NCBI RefSeq assembly: GCF_004769195.1
Contig: NZ_RQET01000004.1
Location: forward strand, 620,001-684,000
Direction of reading: 5' to 3'
DNA length: 64,000 bases
DNA from: Leptospira fletcheri
GTDB taxonomy: Bacteria; Spirochaetota; Leptospiria; Leptospirales; Leptospiraceae
Positions 29,885 to 41,395 of the stretch are shown piece after piece. Position 1 is the first letter of the stretch. The number at the start of each line of letters is the position of its first letter. The position numbers and the translations under genes were made by a program. The notes beneath the pieces were generated by a model that was not told where the DNA came from, searched no databases, and saw nothing but the letters and a program-made list of their open reading frames with translations.

Positions 29885-30166
29885 ATGGAACGAAAGTCTC
29901 CACCTTGGGAAAATCGGGCCGTATGGTGTTTCTTTTTTTTAACCGTCTATTTAAGTTTTTATCTTACTTTTACGCATAGGGGAAGCGAGGCATTGCTGAT
30001 CGCCCTTTTGCTCGTTCATATCGGAAATTATTTTGCTTTTAGAGGAAGCGTAAATGCGAAGCGGTTTGTCCCGTTATGCGCGTTACATCTTTTATCCATT
30101 TATCTTTCCGGAAAAAATACCTTAGAGATTTTGGCCGCCGTCGATCGCTGGAAACAGGTTTTCTAA
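29885..30166 (+). CDS. Small membrane protein
   Basis: The 93-residue product has two to three hydrophobic segments (about 13-32, 38-52 and 60-75) and basic flanks. I do not recognise a family. It begins 20 bases after the lipoprotein gene and overlaps the convergent downstream gene by 45 bases, which lowers confidence a little. Confidence 0.55.
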   Translation: MERKSPPWENRAVWCFFFLTVYLSFYLTFTHRGSEALLIALLLVHIGNYFAFRGSVNAKRFVPLCALHLLSIYLSGKNTLEILAAVDRWKQVF

Positions 30167-31165
30167 CACGTTTATATTCACTATCAAAAGGGAAAAAATG
30201 AAAACGATGAAAATGATCACTAGCGTAAAACCGACGACTCCGAAAAGAATATTTCTGACGAAACGCATCTGAAGATAACTCAAGCCTAGCGCCAGGTTTT
30301 GGAACTTCCCTAATTCCGAACTCCTACCTAAGCGTAGATAATTCCGAACATAAAACCCGCACAGCACCAAAAGCGAGATCAGCATCAGAATTCCGAATTG
30401 GTTCGTGTAGTTTTTCTGAAGCATAAAAAGGGGAATATAGACCAGATTCCCGACCAGAGCTCCGAGAAAGATGATACTCAAGAAATGAAGGACGGATAAA
30501 AAGATGGTCTCGCTTTCCGCCTTGCTTCCCGTCCTGAATTCGGCCTCTTCTTCCTTGAGATTTCGGAGGGAAGAAAAACGGTCCGCTTCCGTGTCGTCGA
30601 AGATATGCCTAACTGATACGGTCATATATGCTAAAAAGACGATCCAGCCTAGGGCCAAAAGTACGGTAGGAAATCCCCAAAAATTCGCTCCCGAAGTCCT
30701 GACCGCCGCACCGAGTAACGTGGGCAAAATGGAAACGGAATAGACTATTCCAAAAACGTAAAGTATCCGATTTAGGAAAGAGTAAAAGAAGGCCCTATAG
30801 TATAAGGAAAGAAAACAGGCCACCGACAGAAATCCAAGGAAGAAATAAAAGAAAATCTGGATCCTCAAACCGAGTAGGATCCGACCCATTCTATCGATCG
30901 TATCTTCCGGTTGGGAGTCTGCAGGAACTCCGTTGTCGCTCAATTCGGCAAGGATCTTTTGGGTCAGGAGCATTTGCGAAATCGTGCCGCCCTGAAAATA
31001 AAACCCGGACATCGGTTCTCTGCCGCTTCCGTCCAACATGGACTCCATCGTTGTAGTATCGTTCGCATCCAGAAAAGTGGGCTGGAGGAAAAGTTGGAAT
31101 AAGCAAACGACGAGAAGGACGAAGGGAATGACGTAGGCTACGTGTAATTTAGAGATTTTCTTCAT
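30122..31165 (-). CDS. Polytopic membrane protein of unknown function
   Basis: The 347-residue protein has an N-terminal helix (about 7-28), an extracytoplasmic stretch of about 80 residues that contains DGSGREPMSGFYFQGG, and about six further helices, with the last at the C-terminus. I do not recognise a family. It lies 27 bases after a one-helix membrane protein gene on the same strand, and the pair is probably cotranscribed. Confidence 0.7.
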   Translation of the reverse strand: MKKISKLHVAYVIPFVLLVVCLFQLFLQPTFLDANDTTTMESMLDGSGREPMSGFYFQGGTISQMLLTQKILAELSDNGVPADSQPEDTIDRMGRILLGLRIQIFFYFFLGFLSVACFLSLYYRAFFYSFLNRILYVFGIVYSVSILPTLLGAAVRTSGANFWGFPTVLLALGWIVFLAYMTVSVRHIFDDTEADRFSSLRNLKEEEAEFRTGSKAESETIFLSVLHFLSIIFLGALVGNLVYIPLFMLQKNYTNQFGILMLISLLVLCGFYVRNYLRLGRSSELGKFQNLALGLSYLQMRFVRNILFGVVGFTLVIIFIVFIFSLLIVNINVLENLFPAIDGGQNL

Positions 31166-31192
31166 TGAGCAGGTTCGTGTAGTAAAAGGAAT

Positions 31193-32197
31193 CTAGAATA
31201 AAAATACAAAGACCGCCACCATGCCGATGCCGACGATTCCTAACGCGATAAGGACCGTTAGGAGTAGGCTCGATTCTCCAGCTTCGGTGCTCGACGCGGA
31301 ATGCTGGGAGATTGCGCTTCCCTTTGAAGGACCTTTTTCTCCGGTATACGGGCGAACTTTAATCGTGTTCTCTTCTTCGTAGACCTTTCCGAATATGTCG
31401 GCCCCGATTCGAATTACGGTCTCGCTTTCCGTGCCTTTATTCTCGGTAGCGACGATCGTGGCCGGGACGGGTCGAATCGATCCGTCTTCGGTTTTGAGTT
31501 TCATCGTATCTATGACACCGAGGGTAGTCGGATCTCCTGCAAGCAACTGGACTAGGATCTGGTCTCCCGGTTTCAATTGGTTTACGGGGATTCCGGAAAC
31601 GGGGGAAAGGATGAATTTGAATTGGACGCGAACGGCATTCTGCGGAATGGAAGAATCTATCGTTAGAGCCGCCGGGGATGGCGTCGCAGAGGATTCTTCC
31701 ATGGAAGGAGGTCCTTCTTCTCCTGCCGAGCCAATGTTTTCCAAAGGTTCGCGACTTACGCTAATTTCGTCCGCCTTTTCCCGGTCCATCAAGGAATACC
31801 AGACCTGAATGTCCGGTTTTACGTTTCCGAGAGCCTGGTTCTCCACTTGGGTAATCAAATATCGGATTTTCTCGTCTTCTTTCTTATTGATGTAATGAAG
31901 CAATTGCTCCATGAAATCGTCCGATTGTCCGGAATTTTGGAAAAGTTCGCTCAGCTTATTGGTTAAATTTTTGAGCTGGCGACCTTCATATTTGATTTTT
32001 TGGCAGATATTCGAAACGTCCTTGAAAGTGGCCCCGGACAACTGGATATTGATCAGCTCTCCGTTTCCGACGGCGACAACATCCAATTGCTCTATATGTG
32101 AGGTAACCGGATCCACAATCCCGCCAAAGAGTACGTATAACGAGGACGCGCTATCCCGGGATTGAAAGAGGAAAGAATAAACTTGGTTGGAAGCCAT
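31193..32197 (-). CDS. C-terminally anchored protein of unknown function
   Basis: The 334-residue protein lacks an N-terminal signal and ends in a single hydrophobic helix (about 311-333, LLLTVLIALGIVGIGMVAVFVF), so it is tail-anchored with a cytoplasmic domain. The first 130 residues are mixed alpha/beta. A Pro/Ser/Glu-rich linker (about 140-185) precedes a beta-rich region with FKFILSPVSGIPVNQLKPGDQI, which looks like an SH3- or OB-type fold. No family is recognised. Confidence 0.7.
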   Translation of the reverse strand: MASNQVYSFLFQSRDSASSLYVLFGGIVDPVTSHIEQLDVVAVGNGELINIQLSGATFKDVSNICQKIKYEGRQLKNLTNKLSELFQNSGQSDDFMEQLLHYINKKEDEKIRYLITQVENQALGNVKPDIQVWYSLMDREKADEISVSREPLENIGSAGEEGPPSMEESSATPSPAALTIDSSIPQNAVRVQFKFILSPVSGIPVNQLKPGDQILVQLLAGDPTTLGVIDTMKLKTEDGSIRPVPATIVATENKGTESETVIRIGADIFGKVYEEENTIKVRPYTGEKGPSKGSAISQHSASSTEAGESSLLLTVLIALGIVGIGMVAVFVFLF

Positions 32198-32254
32198 AAA
32201 CCTTTCGAATGAAATCGAACTCTTTCCGATTACCGAGAGGGAGTCGACTTTATT

Positions 32255-32282
32255 TTGACATCCTGCTTCGAAATCGTAGAAT
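32255..32282 (+). promoter_or_regulatory. Near-consensus sigma-70 promoter of the lolC/lolD operon
   Basis: TTGACA (32255-32260) and TAGAAT (32277-32282) have a 16-base spacer. Transcription would start near 32289, which rules out translation starts upstream of this point for the downstream permease. Confidence 0.75.
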
Positions 32283-32331
32283 TGTCAAACTAAGCAATTC
32301 CATCGACATCGGTAATTTTACTCTCTTTAAA

Positions 32332-34408
<2,077 letters not shown>

Positions 34409-34424
34409 AATCGGTGAATCGGTC

Positions 34425-35282
34425 ATGGAATCCTGCGTTTATTGCGGAATTTCCGCATCCGATTGGAAAAAAAAGGGACGGGTCGGTTGTTCTAACTGTG
34501 TAGAGCTTTTTCGGGAAGAATACCTTCGGTTCATTCCTCGAACACCCGAAAGAATCTGGGAACCTCCCACTGATTTTCCGATGCATACGGAATGGAAGGA
34601 ATTCCAATCTCTCGTTCAGGTGGACCGATGGAAAAAAATCGATTCTTATTCCCTACCTTTTTCCTATAGGTACAGAGTGGCTCGGAATCCGAAGGGTTCC
34701 ATATACCCCGTTCGGACTACAAAACTGCCGGAACGTTTTTTTCTAGATTGGTTTTCGGGAAAAATAGATCTTTCGGAGGATGCGGTCCCTTCTCTCTCGG
34801 AAACGGAAGAGAAAAAAAGAAGGTTTCCTTCCGAAAAAGAAACGAGGTTTTCTTGGAAAGGAGGGACTCTATTTACGGGAGATGAGGATCATTTCCGATG
34901 GGAATACGTGACGGACAGTCTTGTTAATCTCTCGGAGACTTTAGATTCTTCCTTTATCGAGAAATTTTGGGACAAGGAAAGATTCGATTATAAAAAAGGG
35001 ATCGGATTTTTGACTTCCTGCCCCACTAATTCGGGAGAAGGCGATAAATTTTCCGTAGCGATTCCGGATTCGTATACGGAATCGGGGATTTTGGAAGGAT
35101 TCCGTCTACCGACGGACTGGGGATTTTATCGGGAAGAAGGACAAGGCAGACTGATTTTTTTCCGAAAAAATTTCGGACGAAACGGAAAAAATTCCTTTTT
35201 CAATTTAGTTTCCTATTTAGCCTTACTAGTAATACTCGGAAAAGAAGTGGGAAAAGCCTCTTCAACTCGGTTTCCCTTTTAA
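34425..35282 (+). CDS. Compact McsA-McsB-like fusion (zinc finger plus guanidino-kinase remnant)
   Basis: The 285-residue protein starts with a McsA-like zinc finger (CVYCG ... GCSNC, Cys4, Cys7, Cys22, Cys25). It continues with pieces that line up with the McsB/arginine-kinase family: YRYRVARNPKGSIYP (family SSRVRLARN), GDEDHFRWE (family NEEDHLRI, with catalytic Glu154 kept), GFLTSCPTNSGEG (family CPTN, Cys199 kept) and a C-terminal YREEGQGRLIFFRKN. The kinase is shorter than the usual 350 residues and has changes at some ATP-binding Arg positions. clpC lies about 100 bases downstream, as in Firmicutes mcsA-mcsB-clpC operons. It may be a divergent protein-arginine kinase or a pseudokinase adaptor for ClpC. 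The ATG at 34425 avoids a long overlap with lolD. Confidence 0.78.
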   Translation: MESCVYCGISASDWKKKGRVGCSNCVELFREEYLRFIPRTPERIWEPPTDFPMHTEWKEFQSLVQVDRWKKIDSYSLPFSYRYRVARNPKGSIYPVRTTKLPERFFLDWFSGKIDLSEDAVPSLSETEEKKRRFPSEKETRFSWKGGTLFTGDEDHFRWEYVTDSLVNLSETLDSSFIEKFWDKERFDYKKGIGFLTSCPTNSGEGDKFSVAIPDSYTESGILEGFRLPTDWGFYREEGQGRLIFFRKNFGRNGKNSFFNLVSYLALLVILGKEVGKASSTRFPF

Positions 35283-35380
35283 AAGATCCATCCGATATGT
35301 TTCTTATGGGATGTACTTCCCGTAGGAAATTTGATGCGAAACCAGTCTAATCGATAGAACCCTCCGGGAAGGCCGCAATT

Positions 35381-37921
35381 ATGTTAGAGTTTACAAAAAG
35401 AGCCAAACGAGTAATCAACGAGATCGCCCAAGACGAAGCGAAACGTCTCGGCAGCGAATTTATCGGTCCCGAGCATATCCTCTTAGGTTTGCTCAAGGAA
35501 GAAGATTCGGTAGCGATCAAGATCCTAAATAACCTGAATATCAACCTGAACGAACTCAGGAAGGAAGTCGAAAGACGAACCAGAGAAAGTTCCGCCACTC
35601 TTTTGATGGATATGGCGCAAGGGCAGGACAGATACCAAAAGATCATCGAACTTTCCAAAGAGGAAGCGAAACGTCTCAAGCACAATTATGTCGGGACGGA
35701 ACATATCCTTTTGGCTTTATTGAGGGATAATAACAATATAGCAGGCGGCGCGCTTTACTCTTTCAGCGTGAATTATAACGTTATTAAGGGAGAAATTCTC
35801 AGACTATTGGGCGCTCCGCCTACGAGTACGGTCGGGGTTTCCAGCCAGCCTACGGCCCAGCCGGGAACTCCCCGTGCGGAAAAGACCAAAACCCCGATTT
35901 TGGACGAGTTCGCACGGGATTTAACCCAGTTGGCTCGGGATAAAAAATTGGATCCGGTGGTTGGAAGATCCAACGAGATCCAGAGGGTGATCCAGATTCT
36001 TTCCAGAAAAACCAAAAACAATCCTGTTTTGGTCGGCGAGTCCGGAGTAGGAAAGACCGCGATCGTAGAAGGTCTTGCTCTGGCGATCGTGGAGAAAAAC
36101 GTACCGGATCTACTTTTCGAAAAACGGGTTCTATCCTTGGATTTGGCCAGCTTGATCGCAGGTACGAAATACCGCGGGGAATTCGAAGAAAGATTGAAGA
36201 AGATCATGAAGGAGATATCGTCCTCCAATAACATCATCATCTTTATAGACGAGTTGCATACCTTGATCGGAGCAGGCGCTGCGGAAGGCGCTGTGGACGC
36301 AGCGAATATTCTGAAACCCGCGTTGGCCCGCGGAGAGCTGCAATGTATCGGCGCGACCACTAGCACGGAATATCGGAAATACATCGAACGGGATTCCGCT
36401 TTAGAAAGACGTTTCCAAGTCGTAAAAGTAGCGGAACCTTCCGTGGACGACGCGATTCTGATTCTGACCGGACTGAAGAAAGCCTATGAGGCACATCATA
36501 AGGTTCGCTATTCGGATCGTGCATTGGAGCAGTCCGTAAAACTGTCGCATCGTTATATCAACGACCGGTATCTTCCCGATAAGGCGATCGATATCATCGA
36601 CGAAGCAGGTGCAAAAGCTCGTCTCGCGAATTGCGCTAGACCCCAGGCGATCAAGGACTTGGAAGAAGAGATCAAATCCCTTTCCCAAAAGAAAGAGGAT
36701 CTAGTACGAGCCCAGGAATATGAAAAGGCAGCCGGTGTACGGGACGAAGTGAACCGTAAGAAACAGCTGTTAGAGGAAAAGATCCGTGCTTGGCAAGAGA
36801 AGATGGACGACTTTGCGGTCTCCATCGACGAAGACGATATTCTTTCCGTCGTTTCCCAATGGACCGGCATTCCTCTCCAAAGAATGGAAGAGAGCGAATC
36901 CGAAAGGCTATTGCGCCTTGAGGACGAGTTAAAACTTAGAGTCGTAGGGCAGGAAGACGCGATCGAAAAGATCGCCAAAGCAGTCCGGCGAGCTCGTACG
37001 GGATTCAAGGCGGAAAGACGTCCGACAGGATCCTTCATCTTTCTAGGTCCGACGGGCGTGGGAAAAACCGAGTTGGCGAAAGCTTTGGCGGAGTTCCTGT
37101 TCGGGGACCAAGACGCGATGCTTCGCGTGGACATGTCGGAATACATGGAACCTCATGCGGTCAGCCGCTTGATCGGTGCGCCTCCGGGATACGTAGGCTA
37201 TGATGACGGCGGTCAGTTGACCGAGTTCGTGCGCAAAAAACCGTATTCGATCATTCTTTTGGATGAGATTGAAAAAGCTCATCATGATATTTTCAACATC
37301 CTTCTGCAGGTGATGGAGGAGGGAAACCTTACCGACACCAAAGGAAGAAAGGTGAATTTCAGGGATACGATCATCATCATGACTTCCAACATCGGGGCGA
37401 AGGAGATTTCCAGCAGCGTAAGGCTCGGATTCGAAGATCGTTCCGGCGAGGAGGACAAATACAAGTCCGACCAAGCCAGAGAGCAGCTTAAGAAACATTT
37501 CAACCCCGAGTTCCTCAACCGTGTGGATGAAGTGGTTTATTTCAGACCGCTCAAGAAAGAAGATATCATGAAAATCATCGATATCATGGTTCGGGATACG
37601 AATAAGCGCCTGCTGGATAAGAAGATCAAGATCGACCTTAGCCAGGAAGCCAAAGACCATTTTATGGACGTTGGATACGATGAGAAATTCGGAGCTCGTC
37701 CTTTGCGTCGCGTCTTCCAAAGAGATTTGGAAGACTATATGGCCGTCCAAACTCTGAAAGGTTCGTACAAGGAACCGACCAAGATCGCGGTTTCGTTCAA
37801 AGACGGAAAATTGGACTTCGTGGAGGAACTTTGGACCGACTACAAACCGTCGGACCAAGGTCCGGGCGGGGGAAGTTCTCCGAGTAACCCCGAAAGATCG
37901 GAAGAACCTGCCTTAGTTTAA
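35381..37921 (+). CDS. clpC: ATP-dependent Clp protease ATPase ClpC
   Basis: ClpC unfolds substrates and feeds them to ClpP. The 846-residue protein has two N-terminal Clp repeats (residues 1-145), a first AAA module with Walker [12 protein letters not shown] and Walker [15 protein letters not shown], and a middle domain containing a UVR-like coiled region ([31 protein letters not shown]). A second AAA module with [11 protein letters not shown] and VDMSEYME follows, then a Gly/Ser/Pro-rich tail. The middle domain identifies ClpC rather than ClpA or ClpB. It follows the McsA/McsB-like gene. Confidence 0.97.
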   Translation: MLEFTKRAKRVINEIAQDEAKRLGSEFIGPEHILLGLLKEEDSVAIKILNNLNINLNELRKEVERRTRESSATLLMDMAQGQDRYQKIIELSKEEAKRLKHNYVGTEHILLALLRDNNNIAGGALYSFSVNYNVIKGEILRLLGAPPTSTVGVSSQPTAQPGTPRAEKTKTPILDEFARDLTQLARDKKLDPVVGRSNEIQRVIQILSRKTKNNPVLVGESGVGKTAIVEGLALAIVEKNVPDLLFEKRVLSLDLASLIAGTKYRGEFEERLKKIMKEISSSNNIIIFIDELHTLIGAGAAEGAVDAANILKPALARGELQCIGATTSTEYRKYIERDSALERRFQVVKVAEPSVDDAILILTGLKKAYEAHHKVRYSDRALEQSVKLSHRYINDRYLPDKAIDIIDEAGAKARLANCARPQAIKDLEEEIKSLSQKKEDLVRAQEYEKAAGVRDEVNRKKQLLEEKIRAWQEKMDDFAVSIDEDDILSVVSQWTGIPLQRMEESESERLLRLEDELKLRVVGQEDAIEKIAKAVRRARTGFKAERRPTGSFIFLGPTGVGKTELAKALAEFLFGDQDAMLRVDMSEYMEPHAVSRLIGAPPGYVGYDDGGQLTEFVRKKPYSIILLDEIEKAHHDIFNILLQVMEEGNLTDTKGRKVNFRDTIIIMTSNIGAKEISSSVRLGFEDRSGEEDKYKSDQAREQLKKHFNPEFLNRVDEVVYFRPLKKEDIMKIIDIMVRDTNKRLLDKKIKIDLSQEAKDHFMDVGYDEKFGARPLRRVFQRDLEDYMAVQTLKGSYKEPTKIAVSFKDGKLDFVEELWTDYKPSDQGPGGGSSPSNPERSEEPALV

Positions 37922-37934
37922 ACTGGCAAATCGG

Positions 37935-37961
37935 TACGGTCGTTCTGAAAGAACGGCCGTA
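37935..37961 (+). terminator. Stable hairpin after clpC, without T tract
   Basis: TACGGTCGTTCT and AGAACGGCCGTA form a 12-pair stem (one G-T pair) with a GAA triloop, 14 bases after the clpC stop. No U-run follows, so it may protect or process the message or act as a weak terminator. Confidence 0.5.
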
Positions 37962-37997
37962 TTGACGGGGAAGGACTATAAGGACAGAGGGAAACTT

Positions 37998-38423
37998 ATG
38001 CCGTACCTGATCCCAGTCATCTTCGTGATTTCCTATCTCTTGGTTCGTAAGGTTTGGTTTCATCTTCGCAAGATCAGAACGGTAGCCGGAATCGAAAAAA
38101 TTTCCCTCTGCGTTTTTCAGCCGGATTTATTTCTTCCCGAGGTACGAGTACTTTACAAATACTACTTTCAGGGCGGGGTCTATTATGGATCCGGTTATAT
38201 GCTCCTGACCGATTTTCTCGATAACGAAGAATACGAGTTATATCGGAACTCGGATGGCCTGCCGGTTTTGGAAAGCGGAGAAATCGAGATCGCTTCCGAG
38301 GAAAGGATCGAGCATTTTCTGATCACCAGATACCCGAGTATTATCGTTTTCATCGATCCGGTGGAACCTTTTCATTCGCTGATCGACTGTTTAAACGCCA
38401 AGTCTACGGGAGTTCCCACCTAA
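37998..38423 (+). CDS. Small membrane-anchored protein
   Basis: The 141-residue product has one N-terminal helix (about 2-18, [19 protein letters not shown]) and a soluble remainder with no recognised motif. I chose the ATG at 37998 with AGAGGGA upstream; a TTG 12 codons earlier would start inside the hairpin that follows clpC. The gene is followed by a TPR gene on the same strand. Confidence 0.65.
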   Translation: MPYLIPVIFVISYLLVRKVWFHLRKIRTVAGIEKISLCVFQPDLFLPEVRVLYKYYFQGGVYYGSGYMLLTDFLDNEEYELYRNSDGLPVLESGEIEIASEERIEHFLITRYPSIIVFIDPVEPFHSLIDCLNAKSTGVPT

Positions 38424-38458
38424 GGATAGATTCCGGTTCGGAAGAAAGAGAGATAGAG

Positions 38459-39253
38459 ATGGTTAAACAAAAAAGAATCACCGTCCTTTTATGCGCCTTG
38501 TTGCTGAATTTTTTCGGCGGAAACGCGATTGCACAGGAGCAGCCGGATTATCGAACTGCTTTGGCCGAGTTTCAGAAAGGAAACACTGAAAAGGCCCTGG
38601 AGATCATACGGACTCTGCACGAACAGGGAAAACGCAGTTATGAAACGCATTATCTTGCTGCCTTCTGTCATTATAAAGCCGGAAGAATGAAATCCGCGGG
38701 AACCCATTGGTCCGAGGCTTTAAAATTGAAGCCCGGAGATCCTGTCGTGAGTGCGGATTTTACCAGATACCTTTTGCAAGTCGGTAGAAACGACGACGCT
38801 CTGGAGATCATCACTAAATCCTACGAAACGGATCCCAAGAATCGGGAAGTACGTCTCTTATATGCAACCGCATTACTGTACAACGGAAAGGCGAGAGACG
38901 CACTGTATGTTATCGAAAAATTAAAGGCCGAGGATTCCAACGATTACCGGCCTTTGGTTTTGGAAGCCCAAGTTTATTATTATTTAGGGAGCGCCGAAAA
39001 AGCGGAAGTCAGCCTGAAATGGGCGCAGTCTCTCGTCCCGAACAACGCAAATGTTTTGAACAACCTGGCCTTGGTCTATGAAAAGGGAGGCAACCAGGAA
39101 GCCAAACGGGGAAACGTGAAGAAGGCGTTGGACCAGTTTAAAAGTGCGAGAGAGCAGATCGATGCCGCTCTCAAAATAAAACCGGAAGACGAAAAATTCA
39201 AAGGAAACCTCCAGAGAATCGAGGCCAGAATCCATGCCCTTACCCAAGGATGA
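38459..39253 (+). CDS. Exported TPR protein
   Basis: The 264-residue protein has a signal peptide (about residues 1-25, cleavage near AIAQEQ) and four to five TPR-type helical repeats ([36 protein letters not shown] and later NALKIKPED). TPR proteins act as scaffolds in the periplasm. Its end overlaps the start of mtaB by 20 bases. Confidence 0.8.
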   Translation: MVKQKRITVLLCALLLNFFGGNAIAQEQPDYRTALAEFQKGNTEKALEIIRTLHEQGKRSYETHYLAAFCHYKAGRMKSAGTHWSEALKLKPGDPVVSADFTRYLLQVGRNDDALEIITKSYETDPKNREVRLLYATALLYNGKARDALYVIEKLKAEDSNDYRPLVLEAQVYYYLGSAEKAEVSLKWAQSLVPNNANVLNNLALVYEKGGNQEAKRGNVKKALDQFKSAREQIDAALKIKPEDEKFKGNLQRIEARIHALTQG

Positions 39254-40550
39254 TAAAAAAGTCCTTTTCCACACTTTAGGTTGTCGCCTGAATTTTTTCG
39301 AATCCGACGGATTGTTTTCCGCCTTAAACAAACACGGATACAGAGTTGCCCAAGAAAGCGAGATTCCTGACGTCGTAGTTGTCAATACCTGCACTGTCAC
39401 TAACAAGGCGGATTCCAGAAACAGAAACGTGATCCGAAATGCGGTAAAAAGATATCCAGGAGCTCGCGTATGGGTGACCGGCTGCTATGCGGAGACGGAC
39501 CGTATGTCCTTGGAAGCGATTCCGGGAATAGCAGGGGTGGTGGGAAACGGGGAAAAATCCCTTCTTCCTTCCATGATCTTGGAAAAAGAAGGGGGGATCT
39601 CCTTCGAATCCGATACGATTGCGGATCGCTTTTCCTATTCCGACGTCCTTCCGAATGGGCATACGAGAGCCTATCTGAAAATTCAGGATGGCTGCGATAG
39701 AAAATGTTCCTACTGCAAAATTCCTCAAGCGAGGGGAAAAGGGGTGAGTCGAGATTGGAAGGATGTGATCGACCAGGTTTCCTTTTTACAGGATAGCGGC
39801 GTAGGCGAAATCATGCTTACGGGAGTAAACCTAGGCTGGTACAGGGATAGCGAAGGAAAAAAAGCGTTTCCGAAATTGCTCGAAGGGATTCTGAATAAGC
39901 TGGAATATTCCCGTCTTCGCCTTTCTTCCATAGAACCTCCCGATGTAGGAACCGAGTTGGTGGAATTTTTGACGCATCCTAGATTCTGCTCTTTCCTACA
40001 CGTACCTTTGCAAAGCGGCAGCCGGGAAATTCTGAGAAGAATGAAGAGAAGTTATAATCCGACGACGTTCCGCAAACGGATAGAATTGGCAAAATCGAAA
40101 GTACCGGATCTCTTTTTAGGAACGGACGTAATCGTGGGCTTTCCCGGAGAATCGGAATCGGATTTCGAAGATTCTAAGAACCTTCTTTCTGAATTAGGTT
40201 TCGCTAAAATTCATGCCTTCCCTTTCTCCGTTAGACGCAATACGGCAGCGGAGGAATTTCCCGAGACCGTTTCCAAGGAGCAAAAGAAGGAAAGGGTTCA
40301 CGAGTTGATGAAACTATCCCGGAGTTTGCATTCGGACTATGCGCGTTCACAATCCGGGAACAGAAGAGAGGCGATCCTCGAAAAGGACGGCGTGGCTGTC
40401 ACGGACAATTATTTAAAAGTAATCTTGCCCGAGAGAGAATTGCGTGCACTCAGTCCGGGGCAATTCTTGACCGTACAAATCGGTGAATACCTTCCCGACC
40501 CTGAAAAAGAGGGAAAAATATCCGGGCAAATTTTAGCCGCGGTCGGCTAA
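39234..40550 (+). CDS. mtaB: tRNA (N6-threonylcarbamoyladenosine(37)-C2)-methylthiotransferase
   Basis: MtaB adds a methylthio group to t6A37 of ANN-decoding tRNAs. The 438-residue protein has the UPF0004 domain with cysteines in [25 protein letters not shown] and VTGCYAETD that hold one [4Fe-4S] cluster. A radical SAM domain with [12 protein letters not shown] follows, then a C-terminal TRAM-like region. The GCRLN and CTVTNKAD sequences distinguish the MtaB group from MiaB and RimO. It overlaps the TPR gene upstream. Confidence 0.93.
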   Translation: MPLPKDDKKVLFHTLGCRLNFFESDGLFSALNKHGYRVAQESEIPDVVVVNTCTVTNKADSRNRNVIRNAVKRYPGARVWVTGCYAETDRMSLEAIPGIAGVVGNGEKSLLPSMILEKEGGISFESDTIADRFSYSDVLPNGHTRAYLKIQDGCDRKCSYCKIPQARGKGVSRDWKDVIDQVSFLQDSGVGEIMLTGVNLGWYRDSEGKKAFPKLLEGILNKLEYSRLRLSSIEPPDVGTELVEFLTHPRFCSFLHVPLQSGSREILRRMKRSYNPTTFRKRIELAKSKVPDLFLGTDVIVGFPGESESDFEDSKNLLSELGFAKIHAFPFSVRRNTAAEEFPETVSKEQKKERVHELMKLSRSLHSDYARSQSGNRREAILEKDGVAVTDNYLKVILPERELRALSPGQFLTVQIGEYLPDPEKEGKISGQILAAVG

Positions 40551-40584
40551 AAGCGCCGGAATTCGCGGGGCTAAAAAAGGATCT

Positions 40585-41247
40585 TTAAGAGCGGATCAGC
40601 TCTTCAGAATAGGTTTCTTCCTCTTTGAGATCGTAATAGCCGTACTCGAAATCGGCGCCAGCTTGGATTTCCAAACCGTATACGTTCTCGCCGATCCGAA
40701 CCGTCTTAACGACTTCCAGACGATACTGTTCCGCCAAAAATCTCATTTTGTCCAAAGAGATTTTATCGTTGATTTTCGGACCTAGAGGAAATTCGTTTTT
40801 TACCCAGTCGAGCACGATCAGTTTGCCGCCTTTCTTCATGGATCGGATCAATCCGTCCATCGCTTGGCCGGGATCCGGAAATGTGGACAGGACCAAAGAG
40901 GCAAATACAACTTCCGGAACCGGAATCCATTCAGGAAGAAGAGGACGATCCGCCTTCTCCATGTAAAATGGCGTGAATCTTTTGATATCCTCCTGGTTTT
41001 TTCTATGCAGCACCTCGTCCAGTAAATCTTGATTGCATTCCGCGCCCCAAACCCAACCTTCTTTGTGGATGGATTTCAATAAATGGTCGGTCCAGAAACC
41101 CAAACCCATCCCGAAATCCACCACGTTCACAACGTCTTTCATCGGAAAATGTTTAAATACGAGTTCCGGCGGGGTGATCTCTCTTCTCTTGCTTGAAAGA
41201 AGAAAATTCTGATACTCGGGGTCATAGTAATATTCCAGGTCGCTCAT
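40585..41247 (-). CDS. SAM-dependent methyltransferase
   Basis: The 220-residue protein is a class I methyltransferase. Motif I is VVDFGMGLGFWTDHLL; the acidic end of strand 2 is GAECNQDLLD. KLIVLDWVKNEFPLGP corresponds to the strand 5 region of UbiE/MenG-type enzymes. The substrate is not evident. It converges with mtaB. Confidence 0.88.
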   Translation of the reverse strand: MSDLEYYYDPEYQNFLLSSKRREITPPELVFKHFPMKDVVNVVDFGMGLGFWTDHLLKSIHKEGWVWGAECNQDLLDEVLHRKNQEDIKRFTPFYMEKADRPLLPEWIPVPEVVFASLVLSTFPDPGQAMDGLIRSMKKGGKLIVLDWVKNEFPLGPKINDKISLDKMRFLAEQYRLEVVKTVRIGENVYGLEIQAGADFEYGYYDLKEEETYSEELIRS

Positions 41248-41395
41248 TCAGTTCTCGGAGTATTTATTATGTCTTATCTAGTTCCCGGCCACCGATATGT
41301 CGCCGATATTTTTATTTTCCGTCGATTCGGAAAAAAACCGAAGTAAAAAAACAGTTTCCCGGTTCCGATACCTATATACGGAACCTTATTTCTAA

